This document shows positions 30,935 through 40,778 of a stretch of 64,000 nt of DNA, one piece after another. How positions within the stretch are numbered: position 1 is the stretch's first letter; every line of letters starts with the position of its first letter. The notes under the pieces are model-generated. The model was not told where the DNA came from and made no database searches. It was given only the letters and a program-made list of their open reading frames with translations. A program made the translations under genes and the position numbers. The DNA is from Tenodera sinensis (lineage: Eukaryota; Arthropoda; Insecta; Mantodea; Mantidae), in the NCBI GenBank assembly GCA_030765045.1, contig CM060974.1, forward strand, positions 47,596,839 to 47,660,838. The letters run 5' to 3'.

Positions 30935-31420
30935 CAATTATTATCAATAGAGAGCAGTTTCACTGAAAAAAAAAAAAGATTGTGCCAAATATTTGAAGGC
31001 CTCTAGCTTCTTGACAAATGGATATAAATGGTTTATTATTTCACTAACTGTTGCACAGATATTGTATGAACAATGCTGTAAGGTATTTCTACATTAATTT
31101 GAATGAATTTAGTCACAATTTAGTGTTAACATAATGTTGCCAAATCTCTCTTAGAAATTAAACTTTGCATGACATTTTAACATTTGAATTATAGTAGAAA
31201 TGCTTTAAAGCATTATTCATATAACTTTTGCATGACAGTTAGTGAAATAATGGGTGGTATAAATAAAAGCAACACTAGGTTTTTTCTCACTAATTCGAAG
31301 CAAGAGGTTGGTTTCGTATAAATAAAAATTTTCTTCTCCATCTCCTTGGAAGCTAAAGCTTCCCGACCTTGACCGCGGAGCTATTGCTCGCGAAATAGTT
31401 TAAATAAAAATCTGCCTTCC
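30935..31420. repeat. left arm of a 3.6-kb inverted repeat
   Basis: Once the MITE at 31035-31251 is removed, ATCAATAGAGAGCAGTTT, CTAGCTTCTTGACAAAT, ATAAATGGTTTATT and GGTGGTATAAATAAAA match the inverse of 34290-34535 in the same order. TATAAATAAAA recurs twice more inward, near 31319 and 31400. Confidence 0.78.
31035..31251. mobile_element. MITE, 217 bp
   Basis: Perfect 16-bp terminal inverted repeats ATTATTTCACTAACTG...CAGTTAGTGAAATAAT. It interrupts the sequence TGGTTTATTGGTGGTA that is continuous in the right arm of the large inverted repeat. The target duplication cannot be resolved. AT-rich core without coding potential. Confidence 0.8.
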
Positions 31421-31555
31421 TCGCTCCTACTAAGCATTTGCTAGCTATTTTCTGAGGTAGCTATGTAGGTACCTCAGCTTGCTCAGTCAGTTAGACCATC
31501 GCCAGGATTTCCCGCTCCCACTGTTTTAAAACAACTGGCTTATTGCCAATTAGTT

Positions 31556-31771
31556 TCAAATCACTTTTGGACTTAATTCTTGTTGCTCTTTTTTTAGTAT
31601 TTGCATCTCGGTGATGGTTGTTTTAAGCTCTTCCTCCAATTGTTGCTTTACTGTAGCTACTGCTAAACTCTTGCACTTACTTTCTGACAACTGTGCTTTT
31701 AATAGAATGTCTTGATTTTCCTTTAATAGATGAACAAAGCGCCTCATAAATACACTGCTTTCTTCAATCAT
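31556..31771 (-). CDS. coiled-coil ORF, distal copy (unrecognised)
   Basis: 71 codons starting MIEESSVFMRRFVHLLKENQ. The heptad-like run KQQLEEELKTTITEMQILKK indicates a coiled coil. The ATG has a strong Kozak context (CCACCATG) and is preceded by TATTTCAG, a possible 3' splice site. It ends SPKVI. It could be a host exon, a transposon accessory frame or chance; I do not recognise the protein. Identical for 70 residues to the copy at 31943-32158. Confidence 0.35.
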   Translation of the reverse strand: MIEESSVFMRRFVHLLKENQDILLKAQLSESKCKSLAVATVKQQLEEELKTTITEMQILKKEQQELSPKVI

Positions 31772-32335
31772 GGTGGCTGAAATACGTGTTGTAAAATATA
31801 AACTCTACTCTTGGAGATATTTGCTGCTATATCAGCTTCGATGATACAAGGACATTTTTCTGAGGTGTTATGAACTTGGCTGGTTAGAATGCGAGTGATG
31901 TCATAGTGATCCACTTTCATTACCGGAAATCTGATAATGGAATCAAAACACTTTTGGACTTAATTCTTGTTGCTCTTTTTTTAGTATTTGCATCTCGGTG
32001 ATGGTTGTTTTAAGCTCTTCCTCCAATTGTTGCTTTACTGTAGCTACTGCTAAACTCTTGCACTTACTTTCTGACAACTGTGCTTTTAATAGAATGTCTT
32101 GATTTTCCTTTAATAGATGAACAAAGCGCCTCATAAATACACTGCTTTCTTCAATCATGGTGGCTGAAATACGTGTTGTAAAATATAAACTCTACTCTTG
32201 GAGATATTTGCTGCTATATCAGCTTCGATGATACAAGGACATTTTTCTGAGGTGTTATGAACTTGGCTGGTTAGAATGCGAGTGATGTCATAGTGATCCA
32301 CTTTCATTACCGGAAATCTGATAATGGAATCAAAA
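31562..32335. repeat. tandem duplication of a 387-bp unit
   Basis: 31562-31948 and 31949-32335 look identical base for base wherever I compared them, both beginning CTTTTGGACTTAATTCTTG and ending GGAATCAAAACA. It carries the coiled-coil ORF and its upstream region. Near identity implies a very recent duplication or an assembly artefact. Confidence 0.95.
31943..32158 (-). CDS. coiled-coil ORF, proximal copy (unrecognised)
   Basis: Same 70 residues as the distal copy, differing only at the last codon where the duplication ends. An upstream minus frame (32155-32367, ending QPP) stops in the overlapping ATGA of this start codon. No catalytic or binding motif visible. Confidence 0.35.
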   Translation of the reverse strand: MIEESSVFMRRFVHLLKENQDILLKAQLSESKCKSLAVATVKQQLEEELKTTITEMQILKKEQQELSPKVF

Positions 32336-33975
32336 CATATAAACGTGCTTATACAAACATGCAGCACGTATGAAGAGCATAATGCTCGTACAAATCAAGG
32401 TCAAATTATATCTATAAAATAAACCTATATGAAACTCTTTCACAAAGTACTTATAGCTGTAATTCAGATAACACTTTTTAAAATCTTAGAATTGCCTATT
32501 TTGATGTTCCATAAATTTTAATTGCCCAGTTCTAGAGCAGATCAATGAAAGACTAATAAAAGTAATCTTTCAGTATATCGCTTGTAATAGATGCAGATCA
32601 TCAAATTAAGGGAATCAGGGTTTAAATTTAGAAAAGGATAATCGCCATGTGTTGGAAGTTCGGATAAATCCCAGTTACTTTTCATTTACACCTGCCCCCC
32701 CCCCCCCAAAAAAAAATATTGATGTAAAATGTGTGCTTTAATTAGATACACATTTTTTGTGTAGTAAGACTTCATCTATCTCTTACAGTTTATCAGTTAT
32801 ACAAATGTGATTCAGAATGAAAAGGACTTCACAGGCTATTCCCCCAAAATTAAAGGTATACCTACATTTTAATTGTCATGTAAATATCTTAAACATATGC
32901 CATTTTAATCAAAATGCGAGTACAGTGGCCAGTTTTGAGAAAATTAAAAATTATAAATATTTATCCATGTAAAAATTAGTTTTGGATGGAGGGTTTCCTT
33001 AACGTCGCATTCTTGGAGGATACTGAACTTCAATATGAAATTTTGGTTTTAAAAGTGACTGTTTTGATGTTCACATTTACACAGATACAGGCACTCACAC
33101 CTAGGACTCTCTCTCTCTCCATTCAGAAAGACTCAGAAGGTGTATTTCTGCTTTAATCTCGATATTGAATTATTGGGCGGAATGCAATAATTCCTCTACT
33201 GTACATTTAGTGGTTGAGGAACTAAAAAATTACACAATATGTAGGAACTTGGATGGAGACATAAACAATTATAATCACATTTAAAGAGAAAATATAGACT
33301 TGCTTCCGCAACATTTGCTTCCAGAGGGAAATGAAACACAAAGGGGACCTTTTAACAATCTGTATACATCCTAAGGTGTTGTCATCTTGCCTGCGTATGA
33401 TAATGCTAACATAATGTGAATGAGGTAATAGTGTTCCACTCTCATTACCGACGATAATGTAATCAAAACAATACATACAGTAGAATATTGTGCAAATCAA
33501 AACCAGGTTATAACTGAAGACTTTCATATAAAACCGACCCTAAATTGAAATTTCCACGAAATGAAACTTCTTCATCCAGTATAGCTTTAATTTATGATAA
33601 AGTCTTATATAATCTTGGAATTAGTCCCCACACACTCACTCTTGGAATTAGTTATTGATATTTTATATGTATAGATGTAAAGGAAGTATAACGGTGTAAA
33701 CACACAAGTACAAATTATCTACTTCCATATATCAGTTGATACAAGTTCTCAATACTATAAAATTAAGAAAATCACTGATGGAATTTAGAAAGTGTATGAA
33801 CATTAGCGGTGGAATGCCAGGCAAATCTTAATTTCTATTTAATTTGCCAAATCTTTACTTACATTTTCGTTATTTAAAATCAGTATCTCTATCAGGTTTA
33901 TTAAATGAGGATATGTTAAACATGAATAAGTATATGGATATTTAAATGCAGCAAATATTTAAATCCCCTCCAGAC
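32336..33975. other. unannotated stretch containing an antisense R1 piece
   Basis: About 32850-33190 is antisense R1 (inverse of GCCATTTTGATTAAAATG, ATGTTCACA before a short CA/CT tract). A C-run (32694-32707) and an A-run follow each other. The 101-codon minus frame at 33222-33527 has no motif. Confidence 0.5.
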
Positions 33976-33988
33976 ATGAAAAAGGCTT

Positions 33989-34262
33989 TTAATTTAAAAG
34001 GCGAGTTAATTAATAACACTGAACAACACTTACAACATATTTTTCCGGGACGCGTTTCGAAGGTAACTTTCCTCCATTATCAACCGGACAATAACTCAGT
34101 TCATTGTTCAGTTATTGTCCGGTTGATAATGGAGGAAAGTTACCTTCGAAACGCGTCCCGGAAAAATATGTTGTAAGTGTTGTTCAGTGTTATTAATTAA
34201 CTCACCTTTTAAATTAAATTAATTACAACAACACTGTTTTCAAACTTCTATGAAAGGAACAT
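33989..34262. mobile_element. Penelope-derived hairpin insertion, 274 bp
   Basis: A near-perfect inverted repeat: arms of about 100 bp (CCGGACAATAACT...AGTTATTGTCCGG at the centre, TTAATTAATAACACTGAACAA at the outside) around a 13-nt loop. The arms match the terminal repeat of the Penelope copy at 46373-46485. Exact 13-bp duplication ATGAAAAAGGCTT (33976-33988, 34263-34275). No coding sequence. Confidence 0.92.
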
Positions 34263-34289
34263 ATGAAAAAGGCTTGTTTGTTTATGTGG

Positions 34290-34535
34290 CGTGGTGAAGG
34301 TCACGGAGCTAAAGCTTTGTGTTGAAAGCAAGAGCTGGCGGAAGAGGAGAAGTTTTTATTTATACCATATCACGACCTTTTGCTTGATTCTCAACTTGCT
34401 TACCAGCTTCAGCTCACAAGCACTAGCTAGTTTTTATTTATACCACCAATAAACCATTTATAGCAATTTGTCAAGAAGCTAGACGTTTCCAAGTATTTGA
34501 CACAAATTATTTTTTCGACAAAACAGTTCTTTATT
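34290..34535. repeat. right arm of the 3.6-kb inverted repeat
   Basis: Inverse of the left arm: TTTTTATTTATACCACC, AATAAACCATTTATAG, ATTTGTCAAGAAGCTAG, CAAGTATTTGACACAAAT. A second TTTTTATTTATACCAT lies 75 bp inward (34351). It stops where the SINE-B long form begins. Confidence 0.78.
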
Positions 34536-34554
34536 GATAGGTAATGATTTTCTT

Positions 34555-34935
34555 CTTGTGTTTTTTTTCTTTACCTGATCTCTCCTTATGCTGGACTTAC
34601 ACCCCCTAGGAATTAAAAGCCAGTGCCAAGAGTCAGATGCCTGTGGCGGAGCACAGAAACATATAGACAGAACAGAGTGAAGACCTGGAAGCGGGTGGTC
34701 AGCCAAGTGCCAGGTATGATAGTGAGATAGAGGATGATATGAAATGCAGGCAAAATCGATGATTGGAAACGTGATAAGGGAGAAGTTGGTGGAATGAGTA
34801 GCGGGAAAATCAGGAAACCCAGAGAAAATCTGCTCTGATGGTTCTTCGTCCAACACGAATATCACCTGAGATTGAACCTGGGCTGCCTAGGTGGTAGGCA
34901 AATGCTCAACTTCTTGGTCATGGTGCCGCCCACAG
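34555..34935 (-). mobile_element. SINE-B long variant, degenerate
   Basis: Antisense tRNA head at the right end (CATGGTGCCGCC; GATTGAACCTGGGC). It is followed inward by the shared GC-rich block and then a different, longer 3' body (GAAGACCTGGAAGCGGGTGG, CACCCCCTAGGAATTAAAAG) also found at 55105-55486. More diverged than short-form copies. Confidence 0.82.
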
Positions 34936-35118
34936 TGATTTTATTGGACATATTTATTACACTCATCATGTAATGGTTAACCCATGGACAAAGAAGTATC
35001 TTCCATCTTGTAAGCAGTAGTCCTGTCTCATGAACATAGTTATTCTATACTTCGTCATTGTTCTGGTATTCATGATATGTTTGTTATATTTGTTTCCCAA
35101 AATACTTAGCATCTTCAG

Positions 35119-35467
35119 ATGTGGCAGCAGTTGTAAAATGGATACCAAAATAGAAATCAAAAAAGAGGATTCTCTCTCCGAAGACCTATCCTCACAGAAT
35201 GGCAGAGAATTCTTCAGCAAGAACGTTATAATGAAGATAAACAGTGTACTTCTGGATGATGATTGTTACACAACAATTAAAACAGAGGTTAAATCAGAGA
35301 TTCCATTTCCAGACCTTTGTTCACAGAAAGAGGGAGAATTTCTTCAAAAGAATCTTGTAATGAAGGTTAAGAAATACAATAGTGGCCATGAAATGGATAA
35401 TGAAATAACAGTTAAAGAAGAATCCTGGTGGCTGGAAACAGAAAGTCCTATTTGTGATAATGTTAAG
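35119..35467 (+). CDS. putative host exon: acidic N-terminus of a zinc-finger-type nuclear protein
   Basis: CATCTTCAG ends at 35118 and GTAGGT begins at 35468, giving a 349-bp exon. The start ATG (35138, AAAATGG) yields 110 codons ending in phase 0. The peptide has MDTKIEIKKED, TTIKTEVKSEIPF and ITVKEESWW: acidic, with repeated (I/V)KxE SUMO-acceptor consensus. This is the look of N-terminal exons of arthropod C2H2 zinc-finger genes. No zinc finger lies in the window. No stop, frameshift or TE similarity, unlike all other frames here. Family call is inference. Confidence 0.6.
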
Positions 35468-35537
35468 GTAGGTTGTATAAAAATTAACTGTGATTAGCAT
35501 TTTTGTTTATTATCATTCAATAAAATATGAAGTATTG

Positions 35538-36796
35538 CTGTTGTTGTTGCTAGCTAATGCTAGATTTCTGACCATGAAGTCATTAATCCTCTTGCTCTCC
35601 AATATTTTTCACTGATGGATGGGGCACTAGAAGTGGTCAGGCATATTTGAAGGTGGTCTCGGTCCATTTCCTCTTGCAGATCACATAGAGGACAGAGTGG
35701 TGAAGAATATATTCACCCAATTCTGTTTAAATGTTTTGCCAGACAATCATGTCCTGCAATCAACCTGAAGGTTGCAACTGCCATTTTTCGAGGATACTCA
35801 GGAATAAGTGTTTGAATGTTTCGTAGTTCCCATGTTTTATTTTTTGATTTTTCATAGTAATATTTTGCAATAATTTTAATGGATTCAGAGTTGACTAACC
35901 TTTTAGCTGCATAAAATGGTAGATTAACTATAGCTTTCTGTACACTGCTGGTACCCTTTTTTGCAAGAAAATCAGCTTTGTCATTACCACTCAGTCCACA
36001 GTGAGCTGGTATCCATTGGAAGACTAGGTGTTTTTGAAGTGCTGTTAGGTGGGTAAGGATTTTCCAACATTCTATAATTGTTTGATTTTTTGGTGACAAC
36101 TTGGAAGTAATTGCTATAATTGTTGCCCTGGAATCTGAGAGAATAACTGCTTGATGAAAATGTAAAATTCTGTACAAAAGATTTTGTAGGGCCATTTGAA
36201 TTGCTTCAATTTCTCCATCAAAGTTTGTAGTTCCATAACTTAGATTTGTAATAGGAAAAGAAGTGACTCGTGACTCCAGCCCCTGCTCCATCTTGGTTTG
36301 ATATCTGTGATCTATCCGTATAAATATGGAGCCATTTGTGTTCTGGAAATCTACTTTGGAATGTCTTTAATGCCAATAATTTTAGAACACTAGCTGGAAT
36401 ATTACTTTTCTCAACTTCTTCTTTCAGGTGTAAATAATATGTGATGTCTAATGTTTGTGTCAGATTGACATTAGATATGAAGTTTTCCTTTAAATTAGGA
36501 AGGTATAAATTCTTCTTGATGTCTTGAATTTTGGAAAGAAAGCTCTCCTGAGTCTTTAGAATATGTGTAAAATTTCTCTTGTTCCATGTATTGAATGGTA
36601 GTCTGATCCACTTTTCGTGTTAAATAAGAGCTGATTTTTTAATTTCAGATTCAGTGGGGTATTAGTTGGTTAGTATTTCCATAGCTTGTATTGGTGTGAT
36701 TTTGATAGCACCTGTAATTAGTCTGAGACTTTGGTTTTGAAAGATTTGAATTTTTTTTTTTGTGTTTGCTGTTACAAGAACTTCACTGCAGTAAGT
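35538..36796 (-). mobile_element. LINE-J1 copy d, 5'-truncated
   Basis: Last 1.26 kb of J1 with RNase H on the minus strand: ILSDSRATIIAI, QWIPAHCGLSGNDKADFLAK, ATFRLIAGHDC. Frame breaks near 35713 and 36291 plus further stops upstream. It has more substitutions than copies a and e, so it is probably older. It lies in the inferred intron between the two exon candidates. Confidence 0.92.
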
Positions 36797-37726
36797 AATA
36801 CAAAATTAATGGAAATTAAGGATAACCTATGAATCAATATTCAGTAGAATCCTGACAATTTGAATCCAGTAGCTCAACATTCTGTATAACTGGGCAACGT
36901 TTTTTTTACTTTTATTTTTTTAATATTAAACTTCACTGTAACTATTTCTATATTCCACTATGCAGTATAAACAGTATAGGTAAACTTTAATTAGTATATG
37001 TATACAACCTACTGCATTCTGCTTCTCAGTAACAAAAGGGTTGACCACTTATTGACCTTTGATATCTAGTCAGAATATCTAGTCCATGTATTTGACACAA
37101 TCAAAAGTTTGTTGCTAATAATGTGAATACTAGCACACAAACACTTGTTTAGAAGGTTTGAAGATTTATTGCTTTACCCAGTATGTATGTGGTAAGCTAA
37201 ACTTTCAGTTACATATTTCTGGTTACAGTGCAGTTTCTCAGATTTCGGGCTTACTGTCAGTGTTGTGTTGAGTTATGTTTGTGCCAGTGAAAATGTCAAA
37301 TGAGAAGAAAAGGTAAGTTAACACGACGATGGAAATTAAGTTGGCTGCACTAAAGAGACTGGACAGAGGGCAATATATTAATAAATAATGATTTTTAGGA
37401 TATGTTATACTTTTCTGTTTCCTATATTGTGATAGAACATACATTTAGGTAATTTGAATATTATGTTATGACATGAGTTATGAATAACAGACCCCTTATT
37501 CTGTGAAACTGGACATTTTGGTAACTCTACACCCTGTAAGTCCACAGTAGGTTGAATTTTCAGTATCCTACTATATTGTTTCTCAGATGGTGTATTTAAA
37601 AGGTTGAAAGTAAGATGGTGATAGTTTTTGAAAATTGTAAGATATGCAAGAAACGTTTTGTTGAAATCTTACCAAAGACATTGTTTAATGTTGTAGCATC
37701 TAATAATTGGCTACACTTTCTTTCAG
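36797..37726. other. gene-free stretch
   Basis: AT-rich, no recognised repeat; the 68-codon minus frame at 37238 has no motif. It would be intronic if the exon model is right. Confidence 0.45.
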
Positions 37727-37772
37727 CCTGAAACAAATGAAATTAATGCTGAACAAAATCAGAGACATTCAG
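37727..37772 (+). CDS. putative second host exon (46 bp)
   Basis: Acceptor CTACACTTTCTTTCAG ends at 37726 with a good pyrimidine tract; donor CAG/GTATTT at 37773. Read in the phase left by the exon at 35119-35467 it gives PETNEINAEQNQRHS, open and polar like the first exon. The match of phase and composition is the only support; such short exons also arise by chance. Confidence 0.4.
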
Positions 37773-38699
37773 GTATTTGAAGAATACAGACAACAACATT
37801 ATAAGCTTGATTATTTGAGCACATTAAACATTACAAAATTCTTTAAAATTGAATAGCCTAACCAATAAGATCCAGCATAGAAATTGATCCTTTTTTACTT
37901 TCTCTACTACCTATAGTACAATAAAGGAAGTATTGTATTCCACCCAAAAATTTGATGTTAAAGTTTTACTGGAAATATATATTTTGAGGCCTCCTGAATC
38001 AAAAAAAAAGAAGAAGCATTTTTAGAAGAAGGTCCGTGTTTTTGTCTATCAGTCTGTGGACAGCATAACTCAAAAACGAAAAGTCGGTTAAAAACCAAAG
38101 GTGGTATTTGAGGTTAATGTCTTTCAAGGAAAATTGCTCCATCCTAAACTATCATTTACATGGAAAAATTTTTCCAAAATTTTGATTTTCTTGAAAATGT
38201 TTTTAATGATTAAAAGGACATATGTTTAAAATATTTTTATGACAAATGAAATGTATATTTTGGATTTTCTGGCTATAGCCTATGTAGTCCTGTTTACTGT
38301 GGATGACTTTTGAATAACTCGTTAACCATAAGAGATAGACAAAATCTTACTTGTACAAAAAACGTAGATCTCACTAAAACACACAATTTATCTCCAAATA
38401 AATTTTTTTGTAGAGTGAACCACTTCAGAGATATTCCTTGTTATTTGTGTCAGTTTCAGAAAACTTAAACTTTCATCAAATCCAACATTGTTTTCATTAT
38501 TTTATGCAGGGTGTAAATGAACAACACCACACAAAATTTACTGGTGATAGTTCATAGGCAATAAATGTGAGATAGGAAACCTATGGTCTAGGATTACAAA
38601 TTACAGAACTGTACCTTAAAATTCTTTGAGGGTATGCATGCCACTGAGCATGACCACTGCAGCTATAATGCATAATGAAACAAGCAGACGAATTTCATA

Positions 38700-39000
38700 G
38701 CCTGTCTATTTAGCGTAATGGTTAGGGTGCTGTTGTTGTGTTTAATGCCCGCTTTTACTACTACGGCACCGCAGGCGGTGACACTGATGATACATGAAGA
38801 TGGAGCACCGGTGGAATGAGATGGCGGGGGAAACCAGAGCACCCGGAGAAAACCCGCCCTGACGCCGCTTCATCCACCACGAATACCACATGCGGGTCCC
38901 TGGGATCGAACCCGGGCCACCTAGGTGGTAGGCGAGCGCGCTAACCAGGTTAGGGTGCCTGGACACGAAGGCACACATGTACTAAAAGCACATGTTCAAA
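38700..39000 (+). repeat. tRNA-like repeat (SINE-H, tentative) hosting a SINE-B
   Basis: With 38731-38947 plus one duplication removed, TTTAGCGTAATGGTTAGGGTGC and CATGTTCAAATACTC resemble boxes A and B about 50 bp apart. Single copy; boundaries unknown. Confidence 0.4.
38731..38947 (-). mobile_element. SINE-B, slightly 5'-truncated
   Basis: Antisense copy with (CAA)n tail at left, box B (inverse of GGTTCGATCCC) and truncated head. Exact duplication GGTTAGGGTGC (38720-38730, 38948-38958). Low divergence from the Gypsy-integrase copy. Confidence 0.95.
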
Positions 39001-40360
39001 TACTCATAACCCCATATTTTTTATGCTCTTTTTTCTTTCGTTCTTCATAAGCGCATGCTTAATCTAATTTGATTTACACAAAATATTTGTGTCGCTGTAA
39101 TTTTTCATTTAACTAATCTTTAAACTTTCTGTTTCAAGTTTGTTTAACTATTATTTACAGTTGCATGACCTAAATAGAAGGTGCACACTGAGAATTTCGT
39201 TTTCACTTAAATGAGATGGTTCAAGCCTAACACAATGCTATTGTTGCTGAAGGAAATAGGAAATGAGACCTGGGTGACTCAAGTAGGAAACAGTTACCAC
39301 ATGATGGTCTTAGTGTCTTCCAAGGTTATTAAGGTCACCTATTGACAGTATTAGACATTTGTCATGGTAACACATAGGTATTCATCATCTCTTTGGGCAG
39401 TTGTAGTACTTTGTGCTATAACTGGTTCAATGTTTTGTGAACTGTTTGCAGCAGGTCAACTGTTGGAAGGAACATTTCTGTTATTGACATGGACAAATAG
39501 CCTACAGTCAGCTTCAGACAAATGGCAATACATAACCCTCCAGCCTAAGTCGTCAGATGTAAGAAGAAGTAAAAGTAAACAATATTCTGTAAATTGCATA
39601 TAATGTTTGTATTCTGCTATTTTAAACCAAACGTACAACATTTCTCTCAAAATAAGGAGAAAAAAACAATACTTATAACCTCTTTGGGCTTGAACTCGAT
39701 TTCTCGGCTTCATGAGGTCCAGTCAGTCGGCTTAACTGAGCAGCTAAAGCACACTTTTTGGAAGTGCCCTATGTTTCTGTAGCCATTTGCCACAGTCGAT
39801 TATCCATTGCAGTGGGTGCAGACACATGTTAAGTGTCCAATTTAAGCGCTTTTCGTAGCGCTACAATTTAAAAGTGCTTCTTCAGAGAGACAGCAGACAG
39901 GCTTCACTAAGTTTCTAATAAGCACTATTTTGATTCCAGTGGATAATATTGATATATTTCTTTCTGGTTATGATTTATTGGTCACAATCTCAGATTACTT
40001 TGAGTACGTATAACTTATTAACTTGACGTAGACCATTCGTTTCCTATCTGAAATTGATTGTCTATGAACCCTCTATTACCAGTAAAATTCGTGCGGTGTT
40101 ATTCATTAACACTCTGTATGTTAACCATGCAAAGAGAACGGAATCCCAAAGCTTTAAAAGATATCACAATTGCACAAAGCCTACTGTATTCTCATATTCC
40201 CCTTGCACCTACATTGAAATAAGTAATAAGATAATTTCTGCAAATGTTTATCTCAAAAGATACAGGAATAAGAGTTTGTAAGAATAGTACAAGAGTGGAG
40301 AAAGTCATGTGAGTGCATCACATCAGATTTTAAACAAATAAGACATAAAGAGGTGTTGCA

Positions 40361-40656
40361 CTGACCTGTCATGGCATGTAATACGTCCTCTGACTGGTAA
40401 TCAGAGGATATGGTCGGTGAATTTATTTTGATAATTCTCCCGGTCAGGTCGGTGAGACCCGTAAACCAACGACAGGTGTGGTCCTCCAGACATTCTGGGG
40501 GTTGTGAGAGAGCGATGTGACCACCAAAACATAAAAATATGGTGCTCTCTTAAAAGCGGTTACTATACTGCTATTGCTCTATGAGTGAAAAATGTTGTAG
40601 AGCAAGAGGTTTAATGACTTCATTGCCAGAAATCCAGCATTAGCTAACAACAACAT
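40361..40656 (+). mobile_element. mini-J1 copy 2, 5'-truncated
   Basis: J1 5' region from CTGACCTGTCATGGCATG to TGCTATTGCTCT, then directly ATGAGTGAAAAATG of the 3' tail and AGCATTAGCTAACAACAAC. The internal junction differs by about a dozen bases from the other mini-J1 copies. Confidence 0.87.
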
Positions 40657-40741
40657 AGCAAACAACAGATCAGTCTGGCACAGCTTGATAGGACCAAATA
40701 AAAAAGCTGATTATACGAAGGCTATTCAATAAAGAATATCA

Positions 40742-40777
<36 letters not shown>

Positions 40778-40778
<1 letters not shown>

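Larger units (their letters stand above)
38517..40116. mobile_element. TIR element R2, non-coding, ~1.6 kb
   Basis: Long imperfect terminal inverted repeats of about 100 bp: CAGGGTGTAAATGAACAACA at the left and the inverse of CAGAGTGTTAATGAATAACA at the right, continuing with ATTTTACTGGTAATAG-like and GATAGGAAAC-like blocks. 4-bp duplication TATG (38513-38516, 40117-40120). No transposase frame, so non-autonomous; superfamily not assigned. Confidence 0.85.
37885..40335 (+). repeat. R1 repeat copy, split by TIR element R2
   Basis: Left part 37885-38516 (TTTACTTTCTCTACTACC to TTATTTTATG) and right part 40121-40335 (CATGCAAAGAGAACGG to GTCATGTGAGTGC) together give one R1 when 38517-40116 is removed. 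Confidence 0.85.

Noticed and set aside
34031..34170. hammerhead ribozyme in the Penelope hairpin
   Set aside because: UUGAUAA replaces CUGANGA; only GAAAC and a possible stem II (GGAGG/CCUUC) remain, so I do not call a ribozyme.
40746..40777. poly(A) tail of a processed pseudogene
   Set aside because: The T-run lies at the 5' end of a mini-J1 whose 3' tail is at the other end; it is the T-rich target or its expansion.
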